Part shown: one piece after another, positions 15,487 through 24,459 of the stretch | Position numbering within the stretch: position 1 is the first letter of the stretch | How the letters are laid out: each line of letters starts with the position of its first letter | The notes under the pieces: generated by a model | What the model saw: the letters and a program-made list of their open reading frames with translations, nothing else | What the model was told of the DNA's origin: nothing | Databases searched by the model: none | From: Streptomyces sp. R28 | GTDB lineage: Bacteria > Actinomycetota > Actinomycetes > Streptomycetales > Streptomycetaceae | Direction: 5' to 3' | Assembly: GCF_041052385.1 (NCBI RefSeq) | Contig: NZ_CP163439.1 | Coordinates: 7,739,001 to 7,803,000, forward strand | Length of the DNA stretch: 64,000 nucleotides | Translations under genes and position numbers: made by a program

Positions 15487-17679
15487 ATGAGTGCGGAGGC
15501 AACGAATTCCGCGACGCCAGGCCCGGTAGCAGGCCCTGTGACGCCCACGGTGTCCCGCAGGAAGGCCCGCGCCCGGATCGATCTGCGCCGCCTCGGCCGG
15601 GCCGCGCTGCTCGGCCCCGCCTCACGCGGCCGGCTGCCCGATGCCATCAGCCATGTCGTCGACGCCCACCGTGCCCACCATCCCGACGCCGACCTCGAAC
15701 CGCTGCGCCGCGCCTATGTGCTGGCCGAGTCCTCGCACCGCGGCCAGATGCGCAAGAGCGGCGAGCCGTACATCACGCATCCGCTGGCGGTGACCCTGAT
15801 CCTCGCCGAACTCGGCGCGGAGACTACGACCTTGACGGCATCTCTGCTCCACGACACGGTCGAGGACACCGATGTGACGCTCGATCAGGTCGGCGACCAG
15901 TTCGGCGCGGAGGTCCGCTTCCTCGTCGACGGCGTGACGAAGCTGGAGAAGGTCGACTACGGCGCCGCCGCCGAGCCGGAGACCTTCCGCAAGATGCTCG
16001 TGGCCACCGGCAACGACGTCCGTGTGATGTCGATCAAACTCGCCGACCGGCTGCACAACATGCGCACCCTCGGGGTGATGCGCCCCGAGAAACAGGCCCG
16101 CATCGCCAAGGTGACCCGCGACGTCCTCATCCCGCTCGCCGAACGGCTCGGCGTCCAGGCGCTCAAGACCGAGCTGGAAGACCTGGTCTTCGCGATCCTG
16201 CACCCGGACGAGTACGAGCACACACGGGAGTTGATCGTCGACAACGCCTCCCGCGCCGACGATCCGCTCGCCGAGATGGCCGACGCGACGCGCAAGGTCC
16301 TGCGCGAAGCCGACATCCAGGCCGAAGTCCTCATCCGGCCACGGCACTTCGTGTCCGTGCACCGTGTGTCCCGCAAGCGCGGCCGGCTGCGCGGTGCCGA
16401 CTTCGGACGTCTGCTGGTGCTGGTGAACGAGGACGCGGACTGTTACGGCGTCCTCGGCGAACTGCACACCTGTATGACGCCCGTCGTCTCGGAGTTCAAG
16501 GACTTCATCGCCGTCCCCAAGTTCAACCTGTACCAGTCACTGCACACCGCCGTCGCCCGCGAGGACGGCCAGGTCACCGAAGTCCTCATCCGTACCCACC
16601 AGATGCACAAGGTCGCCGAGGCCGGTGTCGTCGCGCTCGGCAATCCCTACGCTCCTCCTTCGGAGGAGCAGGCCGCTTCGAGTGACGGCGAGCGCGCCGA
16701 CCCCACGCGCCCCGGCTGGCTGTCCCGGCTCCTCGACTGGCAGGAGGCCGCGCCCGACCCGGACACCTTCTGGTCCACGCTGCGCGAGGACCTCGCCCAG
16801 GACCGCGAGATCACCGTCTTCCGGCCCGACGGCGGCACCCTGGGCCTGCCCGAGGGCGCGACCTGTGTGGACGCGGCGTACGCGCAGTACGGCGAGGACG
16901 CGCACGCGTGCATCGGCGCCCGCGTCAACGGCCGCCTGGCGACGCTCAGCACAGTTCTGCGGGACGGGGACACCGTCCAGCTCCTCATGGGCCAGGACCC
17001 GGCCTCGGAGCCCTCCAGGGAGTGGCTGGAGCACGCCCACACGGCCGCCGCCCGGATCGCCATCCAGCGGTGGCTGGCCGCCCATCCCGCGCAGGGCGAC
17101 GCGGCCGGGGCCGAGGAGACCGGGGTGCTCTTCCGGCCCACAGTGGACGGTTCGGCGGGCCAGGAGGCCCTCGCGGATGGACAGGGCGTCCGCCCTGTCG
17201 TCGAGGGGCCGGCCGGCCGCCCCGCCACCGCCGACGTCCTCGTCGACCGGCCGGGCGCGACCGTACGCCTCGCCGGCTGCTGCACCCCCGTACCGCCCGA
17301 CGAGGTAACCGGGTTCTCCGTGCGCGGGGGAGTGGTGACCGTCCACCGCGCCGAGTGCGCCGCGGTGGCGCGTATGAAGAGCGCGGGGCGCGCGGAGATC
17401 GGCGTGCGCTGGGGGGACACCACCGAGTGCCGGGTCACCCTGGTCGCCGAATCGTTCGTCCGCCCGCACCTGCTGGCCGACCTGACGGAAGCGATGGCCC
17501 TGGAGGGCGCCGAAATCGTCTCGGCGACGGTCGAGCCCCCGACCCAGCAGCGCGTGCGCCACACCTACACGGTCCAACTCCCGGACGCGGCATTGCTCCC
17601 GGGGCTGATGCGGGCGATGCGGAACGTGGCCGGCGTGTATGACGTGAGCAGGGCGCAGCCGCAGACGCAGGGGGCGTGA
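15487..17679 (+). CDS. rshA: RelA/SpoT homologue (RshA-type) (p)ppGpp enzyme
   Basis: 730 residues from ATG 15487, which follows GGAGGTG; a start at 15436 lacks a site. Domain order: HD hydrolase (about 85-240; LLHDTVEDTDV), synthetase-like region (about 290-390; EFKDFIAVPKFNLYQSLHT, then EVLIRT), TGS (about 420-500; ITVFRPDGG), a Cys-containing linker (AGCCTPVPPDEVTGF) and ACT. The hydrolase motifs look complete. The synthetase is diverged: EVLIRT replaces the usual EVQIRT and the DxxGIR stretch reads ADFGRLLVLV. It resembles the second Rsh enzyme of Streptomyces rather than RelA. The 299 bases upstream (15188-15486) hold no gene. Confidence 0.88.
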   Translation: MSAEATNSATPGPVAGPVTPTVSRRKARARIDLRRLGRAALLGPASRGRLPDAISHVVDAHRAHHPDADLEPLRRAYVLAESSHRGQMRKSGEPYITHPLAVTLILAELGAETTTLTASLLHDTVEDTDVTLDQVGDQFGAEVRFLVDGVTKLEKVDYGAAAEPETFRKMLVATGNDVRVMSIKLADRLHNMRTLGVMRPEKQARIAKVTRDVLIPLAERLGVQALKTELEDLVFAILHPDEYEHTRELIVDNASRADDPLAEMADATRKVLREADIQAEVLIRPRHFVSVHRVSRKRGRLRGADFGRLLVLVNEDADCYGVLGELHTCMTPVVSEFKDFIAVPKFNLYQSLHTAVAREDGQVTEVLIRTHQMHKVAEAGVVALGNPYAPPSEEQAASSDGERADPTRPGWLSRLLDWQEAAPDPDTFWSTLREDLAQDREITVFRPDGGTLGLPEGATCVDAAYAQYGEDAHACIGARVNGRLATLSTVLRDGDTVQLLMGQDPASEPSREWLEHAHTAAARIAIQRWLAAHPAQGDAAGAEETGVLFRPTVDGSAGQEALADGQGVRPVVEGPAGRPATADVLVDRPGATVRLAGCCTPVPPDEVTGFSVRGGVVTVHRAECAAVARMKSAGRAEIGVRWGDTTECRVTLVAESFVRPHLLADLTEAMALEGAEIVSATVEPPTQQRVRHTYTVQLPDAALLPGLMRAMRNVAGVYDVSRAQPQTQGA

Positions 17680-18120
17680 GGCGGCGTCGCCTACGACGCC
17701 GGACTCGCCCTCGGCGCGGCCGGTGGTGGCGATGCGGGGGCGCGGGGTTTCGCGCCGGGTGCGTGGGCGCGTGGGTGCGTGGCTGGGCGCGTGAGATGCG
17801 TTATGCGCGGGGCGCGCGGTACGTGAAACGAGCCGCGCAGGGCGGGTCCGGCACGGGTGACGGGCGCCGGATGCGCGCACGCGAGCCCGCCCCGGGGGGA
17901 GTCGGAAGGGCGTGGCCTGCGGGAGACGTGCTGGTCCGGGGCGCCGGTGCCAGCGAGGCAGGGCACACTCGAGCGCGGGCGAGTATCGACGCGTCAGCCC
18001 TCACCCTCACCCCGTCCCCCAAACGACTGCACCCTTCCACCACCCACCCGACACCCTCGTTCGAGTGTGCCGGTCGCGCGTCGTCGACACCGCGCACGCG
18101 CGCGCTGATAGCCGTGGTGC
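17680..18120. other. Gene-free region between rsh and the M1 peptidase
   Basis: 441 bases, very G/C-rich. A 7-bp hairpin (17683-17689 with 17694-17700) directly follows the rsh stop and may end that transcript. Open frames here are arginine/proline-rich on both strands and lack ribosome sites; none is supported. The promoter of the peptidase must lie in the right half. Confidence 0.5.
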
Positions 18121-19794
18121 ATGCTGCTCACCCCCCGCACCGAGGCCCAGCGACCAGTCCCTGGCGCTCCTCGCCCACGTCCCCGAACCCGTCGGCGTCT
18201 CAAGGCCCCCGCGCTGTTCGCCCTCGCCCTCTCGTCCTGCCTGCTCGCCGCGAGCGCCCCTGCCGAACCCCTGGGTGTCGGCGACCGCCTCTTCCCGCAC
18301 CTGGGCAACCCCGGCTACGACGTGGCGTCGTACGACCTCTCCTTCACCTATGCCGGCACCAACACCAAGCCCCTCAAGGCCGTCACCACGATCAACGCCT
18401 GGGCCACCACGGACCTGGAACGCTTCAATCTGGACTTCGCCCACGGCAAGGTCGAGTCCGTCGAGGTCGACGGGGAGCCCGCGTCGTTCAGGAGCGCCGG
18501 TGAGGACCTCGTGGTCACGCCCGAGGAGTCGTTGCCCGAGGGCAGCTGGATGCAGGTCACCGTGCGGCACACCAGCGACCCCAAGTACGGCGAGAGCCGG
18601 GACGGTGGCTGGGTGCGGACGGCTGACGGCCTCGCCATGGCCAACCAGGCCGACGCCGCCCACGTCGTGTTCCCGTGCAACGACCACCCCTCCGACAAGG
18701 CGATGTTCACCATCCGGGTCACCGCGCCCAACGGCTACACCGCCGTCGCCAACGGCCTGCGGACCGACGTGGACCGCGCGGGCAAGGCGACGACCTGGAC
18801 GTACCGCACGCGGCACCCCATGGCCACCGAGCTCGCCCAGGTGTCCATCGGCCGTTCCACGGTGCTGCACCGCACCGGCCCGCACGACCTGCCCGTACGG
18901 GACGTCGTGCCCGCCAAGGACCGTGAGCAACTCGAACCGTGGCTGAAGAAGACCCCCGGCCAGATCGCCTGGATGGAGCGGAAGGTCGGGCGGTACCCCT
19001 TCGAGACGTACGGCCTGCTGATGGCGGAGGCCGCCACCGGCTTCGAACTCGAGACCCAGACGCTCTCTCTCTTCGAGAAAGAGCTCTTCACCGAGTCGGC
19101 CTTCCCGAAGTGGTACATCGAGTCGATCATGGTGCACGAGCTGGCGCACCAGTGGTTCGGCGACAGCGTCAGCCCGCGCACCTGGTCCGACCTGTGGCTC
19201 AGCGAGGGGCACGCCACCTGGTACGAGGCTCTGTACGCGGCGGAGAAGGCGGGCCGGCCGATGGAGGCGCGGATGAAGGCCGCGTACGCCGCCTCCGACC
19301 GCTGGCGGGTGGCCGGCGGACCGCCCGCCGCCCCCAAGGCGGGCCCTCCCGGCAAGAAGAACAGCATCTTCCGGCCGAACGTCTATGACGGCGCTGCACT
19401 GGTCCTGTACGCCCTCCGCCAGGAGATCGGCGCCCCGGCCTTCGAGCGTCTGGAACGCGCCTGGGTGAGCCGCCACCAGGACGGTGCCGCCACGACCGCG
19501 GACTTCGTCGCGCTCGCGGAGGAGATCTCCGGACGCCACCTCGACGGGTTCCTGCATGCCTGGCTGTACGGGAAGAAGACCCCGCCGATGCCCGGTCAGC
19601 CGGAGTGGAAGTCCGTGGACCCCGACAAGGCGCCCGCGAAGAACGCCGCCGCGAAGAAGGCCACCGCGAAGAAGAGCACCGTCAAGAAGGCGACTGCCAA
19701 GAACGCGACTGCCAAGAAGAGCACCGTGAAGCACGCCACCGTGAAGAAGGCGTCCGTGAAGAAGAGCACCGTGAAGAACGCCACCGCGAAATAA
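18121..19794 (+). CDS. Secreted M1 family metallopeptidase with Lys-rich C-terminal tail
   Basis: Zinc aminopeptidase-like exported protein, 557 residues. A basic Arg-rich start and hydrophobic core (LFALALSSCLLAASAPAEP) form a signal peptide of about 45 residues. The zinc site is HELAHQ with the third ligand Glu in WLSEGHATW, 18 residues on. The GAMEN exopeptidase loop is replaced by TGFELETQT, as in the short bacterial M1 branch. The last 45-50 residues (from about 509) are a Lys/Ala/Thr repeat of KKATAKKST type, unrelated to peptidase and reminiscent of histone-H1-like tails; it could bind cell wall polymers or nucleic acid. ATG 18121. Confidence 0.9.
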   Translation: MLLTPRTEAQRPVPGAPRPRPRTRRRLKAPALFALALSSCLLAASAPAEPLGVGDRLFPHLGNPGYDVASYDLSFTYAGTNTKPLKAVTTINAWATTDLERFNLDFAHGKVESVEVDGEPASFRSAGEDLVVTPEESLPEGSWMQVTVRHTSDPKYGESRDGGWVRTADGLAMANQADAAHVVFPCNDHPSDKAMFTIRVTAPNGYTAVANGLRTDVDRAGKATTWTYRTRHPMATELAQVSIGRSTVLHRTGPHDLPVRDVVPAKDREQLEPWLKKTPGQIAWMERKVGRYPFETYGLLMAEAATGFELETQTLSLFEKELFTESAFPKWYIESIMVHELAHQWFGDSVSPRTWSDLWLSEGHATWYEALYAAEKAGRPMEARMKAAYAASDRWRVAGGPPAAPKAGPPGKKNSIFRPNVYDGAALVLYALRQEIGAPAFERLERAWVSRHQDGAATTADFVALAEEISGRHLDGFLHAWLYGKKTPPMPGQPEWKSVDPDKAPAKNAAAKKATAKKSTVKKATAKNATAKKSTVKHATVKKASVKKSTVKNATAK

Positions 19795-19810
19795 GGCGGT
19801 GACGAGACGG

Positions 19811-19848
19811 CCGTGCCGTGCGACCATTTTCGGGTCGGCGCGGCACGG
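19811..19848 (+). terminator. Hairpin after the M1 peptidase gene
   Basis: CCGTGCCG pairs with CGGCACGG, extended by GACC/GGTC across a small bulge, loop of 6; begins 17 bases after the stop. Confidence 0.5.
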
Positions 19849-19931
19849 GTTCGCGGGAATCTCCCGGGGCACTCGTGCGTTGAGACCAGTGACGGCGCCG
19901 CAGACGGATTCCCCATCGACGTAAGGACCCA

Positions 19932-21425
19932 ATGACCTCCTCTTCTTCCTTTTCCCAGGACACGCAGCGCTTCGCGCACACCAATCCCGAGGGTCTTCGG
20001 GCCGATGCCCTGATGGAAGAGGACGTCGCCTGGAGCCACGAGATCGACGGAGAGCGGGACGGCGACCAGTTCGACCGCTCCGAGCGCGCGGCTCTGCGCC
20101 GTGTGGCAGGCCTCTCCACCGAGCTCGAGGACGTCACCGAGGTCGAGTACCGCCAGCTCCGCCTGGAGCGGGTCGTGCTCGTCGGCGTCTGGACCACGGG
20201 GACCGCGCAGGACGCGGACAACTCCCTGGCCGAGCTCGCCGCCCTCGCGGAGACCGCGGGCGCGCTCGTGCTCGACGGCGTGATCCAGCGCCGCGACAAG
20301 CCGGACGCGGCCACCTTCATCGGTTCCGGCAAGGCCCTGGAGCTGCGCGACATCGTCGTCGAGTCCGGCGCCGACACCGTCATCTGCGACGGCGAGCTCA
20401 GCCCCGGCCAGCTCATCGCCCTCGAAGACGTCGTCAAGGTCAAGGTCATCGACCGTACGGCCCTGATTCTCGACATCTTCGCCCAGCACGCCAAGTCCCG
20501 AGAGGGCAAGGCGCAGGTCGCGCTCGCGCAGATGCAGTACATGCTGCCGAGGCTGCGGGGCTGGGGTCAGTCGCTGTCCCGGCAGATGGGCGGCGGCAAG
20601 GGCGGCGGCCTCGCCACCCGTGGTCCCGGTGAGACCAAGATCGAGACGGACCGGCGACGGATCCGCGAGAAGATGGCGAAGATGCGCCGGGAGATCGCGG
20701 ACATGAAGACAGGCCGCGAGATCAAGCGCCAGGAGCGCAAGCGCCACAAGGTGCCGTCGGTCGCCATCGCGGGCTACACCAACGCCGGCAAGTCCTCGCT
20801 GCTCAACCGCCTCACCGGCGCGGGCGTGCTGGTCGAGAACGCCCTGTTCGCGACCCTCGACCCGACCGTGCGCCGGGCCGAGACCCCGGGCGGACGGCTG
20901 TACACGCTGGCCGACACGGTCGGCTTCGTACGGCACCTGCCGCACCACCTGGTCGAGGCGTTCCGCTCCACCATGGAGGAGGTCGGCGAGTCCGACCTGA
21001 TCCTGCACGTGGTGGACGGCTCGCACCCGGCCCCGGAGGAGCAGCTGGCCGCCGTGCGCGAGGTGATCAGGGACGTCGGCGCGACCGACGTACCGGAGAT
21101 CGTCGTGATCAACAAGGCGGACGCGGCCGACCCGCTGACGCTGCAGCGGCTCATGCGGATCGAGAAGCGTTCCATCGCCGTCTCGGCCCGCACCGGCATG
21201 GGCATCGACGAGCTGCTCGCGCTGATCGACAACGAGCTGCCCCGCCCGTCCGTCGAGGTCGAGGCGCTCGTGCCGTACACGCACGGAAAGCTGGTCGCGC
21301 GCGCCCACACCGAGGGCGAGGTGATCTCCGAGGAGCACACCCCGGAGGGCACGCTGCTCAAGGTGCGGGTGCACGAGGAGCTGGCGGCGGATCTCGTGCC
21401 GTACGTTCCGGCGGCGACCGCCTGA
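19932..21425 (+). CDS. hflX: Ribosome-associated GTPase HflX
   Basis: 497 residues. N-terminal HflX domain (RVVLVGVWTTGTAQDADNSL, later GSGKALEL), the glycine-rich RQMGGGKGGG and RGPGETKIETDRRRI helix, then the G domain with G1 GYTNAGKSS, G3 DTVGF and G4 NKAD. HflX splits stalled ribosomes under stress. The N-terminus before residue 70 is longer than in E. coli, as in other actinobacteria. ATG 19932 follows AAGGA. A strong bidirectional terminator follows. Confidence 0.95.
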   Translation: MTSSSSFSQDTQRFAHTNPEGLRADALMEEDVAWSHEIDGERDGDQFDRSERAALRRVAGLSTELEDVTEVEYRQLRLERVVLVGVWTTGTAQDADNSLAELAALAETAGALVLDGVIQRRDKPDAATFIGSGKALELRDIVVESGADTVICDGELSPGQLIALEDVVKVKVIDRTALILDIFAQHAKSREGKAQVALAQMQYMLPRLRGWGQSLSRQMGGGKGGGLATRGPGETKIETDRRRIREKMAKMRREIADMKTGREIKRQERKRHKVPSVAIAGYTNAGKSSLLNRLTGAGVLVENALFATLDPTVRRAETPGGRLYTLADTVGFVRHLPHHLVEAFRSTMEEVGESDLILHVVDGSHPAPEEQLAAVREVIRDVGATDVPEIVVINKADAADPLTLQRLMRIEKRSIAVSARTGMGIDELLALIDNELPRPSVEVEALVPYTHGKLVARAHTEGEVISEEHTPEGTLLKVRVHEELAADLVPYVPAATA

Positions 21426-21464
21426 GTCGTCGCAGCGCGGCGGCTCGTGTGGCCGTAGAACTGC

Positions 21465-21503
21465 CGAAAGGCCCGCCCCCTGTCGCAGGGGGCGGGCCTT
21501 TCG
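21465..21503. terminator. Bidirectional terminator between hflX and the peptidase gene
   Basis: Perfect 18-bp stem (21465-21482 with 21486-21503), 3-base loop, flanked by AAA/TTT pairs inside the stem; lies between convergent stops at 21425 and 21524. Confidence 0.9.
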
Positions 21504-21523
21504 TATGGGTCAGTGTGCGGGGA

Positions 21524-22741
21524 TCATCGGCCGCCGTACGTCCTGCTCATGTACTGGTACACCGTCTCGGCATCCGCGCCCAGCTGCGGGCCCGCGAGCC
21601 AGGTGTTGTCCTGCGGGCCGATCGATGTGTTCGACACGAGCGTGGTCTCGCCGTTCATTACCCGGAACCAGCCGCCGCCCGACGAACCGCCGGTCATGGT
21701 GCAGCCGATGCGGTACATCGTCGGCAGAGCCGGGCTCAGCGCCAGGCGGCCCGGACGGTCGAGGCACTTGAACATCTGCAGACCGTTGTACGGCGGTGCC
21801 GCCGGGTAGCCCCAGGCGCCCATCGTGGCGACCTCGCTCGCGGACGGAGCGGAGAAGTCGACGTCCAGGGCGCCCGTGGTCTCCTCCAGGGACTTCGCGC
21901 CGGCCTCCGGCTTCACATGCAGCACGGCGTAGTCGTACGCGGCACCCGCACCGCCCGTGTCCGAGCCGCCCTGGATCCACTCGTTCGACGTCGAGACCCA
22001 GTCGGCCCACCAGTTGCCGTAGGGAGCGATCTCGGTGGCCGTCGCGTTGCCCAGCTGCGCCTCGGACTTGCCGAGGTCGTTGTAGGCCGGGACGAAGAGG
22101 ATGTTGCGGTACCAGCCGCCGCTCCGGCCGGCGTGCACGCAGTGGCCGGCCGTCCAGACGAGGTTGGACTTGCCGGGGTGGTTGACGTCCTTGACGACCG
22201 TGCCGGAGCACACGGCCGGGCCGTCGGAGGTGTCGAAGAAGACCTTGCCGACGGGTGCCGCGTTGTCGTGGTACGGCGTCTTCTCGGCTGTGGCCTGCAC
22301 GGGGGCCGGCTCCGGGTCGCTCACGCCCTGGCCGGCCGAGGCGTCCTGCGTGGTGACCGTCTTGTTGGCCTCCTTCGCGGACTGCATCCGGTCAGGCTTC
22401 CACAGGCCCTCGATCACCGGGTTGACGAAGTCCTTGGCCTCGCTGAGCCACTTGTCCTTGTCCCAGTCCTTCCAGGCCCCGTCCTTCCACTTGTCGATGT
22501 CGATCCCGTGTTCCTTGAGCTTGTCCGCGAGCTCGGCCGGGATCTGGATCTTTCCGTCACCGGCGGCGTCGGCGGCGTCGGCGGCCTGCGAGGCGGCGGT
22601 CTCGGCCCGGTCGCTCGCCGAGTCCCCGGTCGAGCCGCCACAGGCGGTCGCGGTCAGCGCCAGCGCGGCGACGAGCCCGGTGGCGGCGAGGACGGAGCGC
22701 CGCCCGCGGCGTGGAGCTGCGGGCACAGGTGTGGAACGCAT
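21524..22741 (-). CDS. Secreted trypsin-like serine peptidase, paralogue A
   Basis: 405 residues with a twin-basic start, hydrophobic core and lipobox-like LTATACGG, so probably a lipoprotein. The chymotrypsin-fold triad is visible: His in VWTAGHCVHAG, Asp in YDYAVLHVKPE, Ser in GGSSGGGW. Before the protease domain lies a 50-residue Trp/Lys/Asp-rich element (DKLKEHGIDIDKWKDG and on) shared with the next gene. 255 bases separate it from its paralogue upstream, so each may have its own promoter. Substrate unknown. Confidence 0.88.
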   Translation of the reverse strand: MRSTPVPAAPRRGRRSVLAATGLVAALALTATACGGSTGDSASDRAETAASQAADAADAAGDGKIQIPAELADKLKEHGIDIDKWKDGAWKDWDKDKWLSEAKDFVNPVIEGLWKPDRMQSAKEANKTVTTQDASAGQGVSDPEPAPVQATAEKTPYHDNAAPVGKVFFDTSDGPAVCSGTVVKDVNHPGKSNLVWTAGHCVHAGRSGGWYRNILFVPAYNDLGKSEAQLGNATATEIAPYGNWWADWVSTSNEWIQGGSDTGGAGAAYDYAVLHVKPEAGAKSLEETTGALDVDFSAPSASEVATMGAWGYPAAPPYNGLQMFKCLDRPGRLALSPALPTMYRIGCTMTGGSSGGGWFRVMNGETTLVSNTSIGPQDNTWLAGPQLGADAETVYQYMSRTYGGR

Positions 22742-22996
22742 GGTGCGATGACCCCCGTTGAAGCGTGCTGATGCTGTGGCGCCTTGATGGCAGGTGCGTG
22801 TCGCGGAGGGGCTCTGCGCTCATGGGCGCGAGCCCCTCGGGGGCGACACCCCACTATGCCCGTGGAGTTGAGGCCGAACGGCGGTGAGGCGGTGAAGGTT
22901 TCTCCCTCACCCCCCACCGCCACACCGCAGCCGGTGCCTACGGTGCCGTCACCGACCAGCGTCCGGTGAACGTCACTGTCCGGCGCCCCGTGAACG

Positions 22997-24217
22997 TCAC
23001 TGACCGGCGAACTTCTCGCTCACCCCGTCGAACACGTCCTTGGCTTCCTCACCCAGCCGCGGACCCGCAAGCCAGCCCGAATCCACCGGGCCGATCGAGG
23101 TGTTGGACACCAGCGCCGGCTTGCCGTCCGAGCCCGTCGTGACCCAGCCACCACCGGACGAACCGCCGGTCATGGTGCAGCCGATGCGGTACATCGTCGG
23201 GGCCGACGTGTTGATCGACAGTCGGCCAGGCTTGTCCTGGCACTGGAACAGCTTCTGGCCGTCGAACGGCGCGGCGGCCGGGTAGCCGATCGCCTTGAGG
23301 CCGGCCACCTCGGGGACCGCGGGGGCGTTGAAGTCCACGGGGAGCGCCGAACCGACCATCTCCTCCAGGGACTTGCCGTTGCTGCCCTCCTCCGGCTTCA
23401 CATGCAGCACGGCGAAGTCGTACGGGGCGCCGTCCCCGCCCGTCGGCCCGCCCTGCGCGATCCACTGGTCCGACGTCTGCGCCCAGTCGGCCCACCACAC
23501 GCCGTACGGAGCGACCTGTTCCCTGGTCGCGCCCTCCAACTCGGCCGATCCCATGGCCTTGTCGTTGTACGACGGCACGAACGCGATGTTGCGGTACCAG
23601 CCGCCGCTCTTGCCCGCGTGCACACAGTGGCCCGCCGTCCACACCATGTTGGACTTGCCGGGGTTGGCCGGGTCCTGCACGACCGTCGCCGAACAGACCA
23701 TCGTGCCCTCGGGGGAGTCGAAGAACACCTTGCCCGCCTCGGGGGCGTTGGCGTGGTACGCGGGCGCCACGGCCTGTGCGTCCACCGGCTCCGGCGTCGG
23801 GTCGGTCACGCCCTGGTCACCGGAGAGGTCGCTGTCGTCGACACCCCGGTCCGGGTCCTCGGCCTCCCGCATCCGGTCCGGGTCCCACAGGCCCTCAATG
23901 ATCGGATTGATGTAGTCCTTCGCCTCGCGGAGCCAGTCGTCCTTGTCCCAGTTCTTCCAGTCGCCGCCCTTCCACTTGTCGATGTCGATCCCGTGCTCTT
24001 TGAGCTTGTCCTTGATGTCGTCCGGGATCGTGATCTTGCCTTCACCTCCGGCCGCCGCGGACGCGGTGGCCTGGGCGTCCGCATCGGCGTCGCCCGACTC
24101 GCAGGCCGTGGCGGTGAGGGCCAGCGCCGCGGCAAGCGCGACCACGGGCAGCGGGGAGGTTCTGCGGCGCGCGCTCCCTCCCCGGCGAGCGGTGAACGAC
24201 GGCCGTATCGATCGCAT
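22997..24217 (-). CDS. Secreted trypsin-like serine peptidase, paralogue B
   Basis: 406 residues, clearly a tandem duplicate of the preceding gene: the same lipobox-like LTATACES, the same KLKEHGIDIDKWKGG element and the same triad (VWTAGHCVHAG, YDFAVLHVKPEEG, GGSSGGGW). Differences cluster in loops and in the linker after the signal. The two may be propeptide-controlled lipoproteases acting at the cell surface. The 242 bases upstream to the response regulator stop (24218-24459) show no gene. Confidence 0.88.
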   Translation of the reverse strand: MRSIRPSFTARRGGSARRRTSPLPVVALAAALALTATACESGDADADAQATASAAAGGEGKITIPDDIKDKLKEHGIDIDKWKGGDWKNWDKDDWLREAKDYINPIIEGLWDPDRMREAEDPDRGVDDSDLSGDQGVTDPTPEPVDAQAVAPAYHANAPEAGKVFFDSPEGTMVCSATVVQDPANPGKSNMVWTAGHCVHAGKSGGWYRNIAFVPSYNDKAMGSAELEGATREQVAPYGVWWADWAQTSDQWIAQGGPTGGDGAPYDFAVLHVKPEEGSNGKSLEEMVGSALPVDFNAPAVPEVAGLKAIGYPAAAPFDGQKLFQCQDKPGRLSINTSAPTMYRIGCTMTGGSSGGGWVTTGSDGKPALVSNTSIGPVDSGWLAGPRLGEEAKDVFDGVSEKFAGQ

Positions 24218-24459
24218 GATCTGACTCCCCTGGGGTGACGGTGCTTGGTGCTGTGGCCGTGAACTCCCGCTGATTGCTTGCTGATCGCTTGCGGATCGGG
24301 CGTGAGGGCACAGCGCGTTGGAACGGCATCACACACTATGCGGTCGCTGCGGGGGAGCGCCGACGGAACGGCAACGGTTTCGCTACGGGCTGTCTGACCT
24401 GGCGAATCATCCAGATCGGGGGGGGTGCGTGGCGGCGGCGTGTGTGCACTGGTTCCGAA

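Noticed and set aside
18007..19932. 641-codon minus-strand frame over the M1 peptidase
   Set aside because: Antisense shadow; composition is unlike protein.
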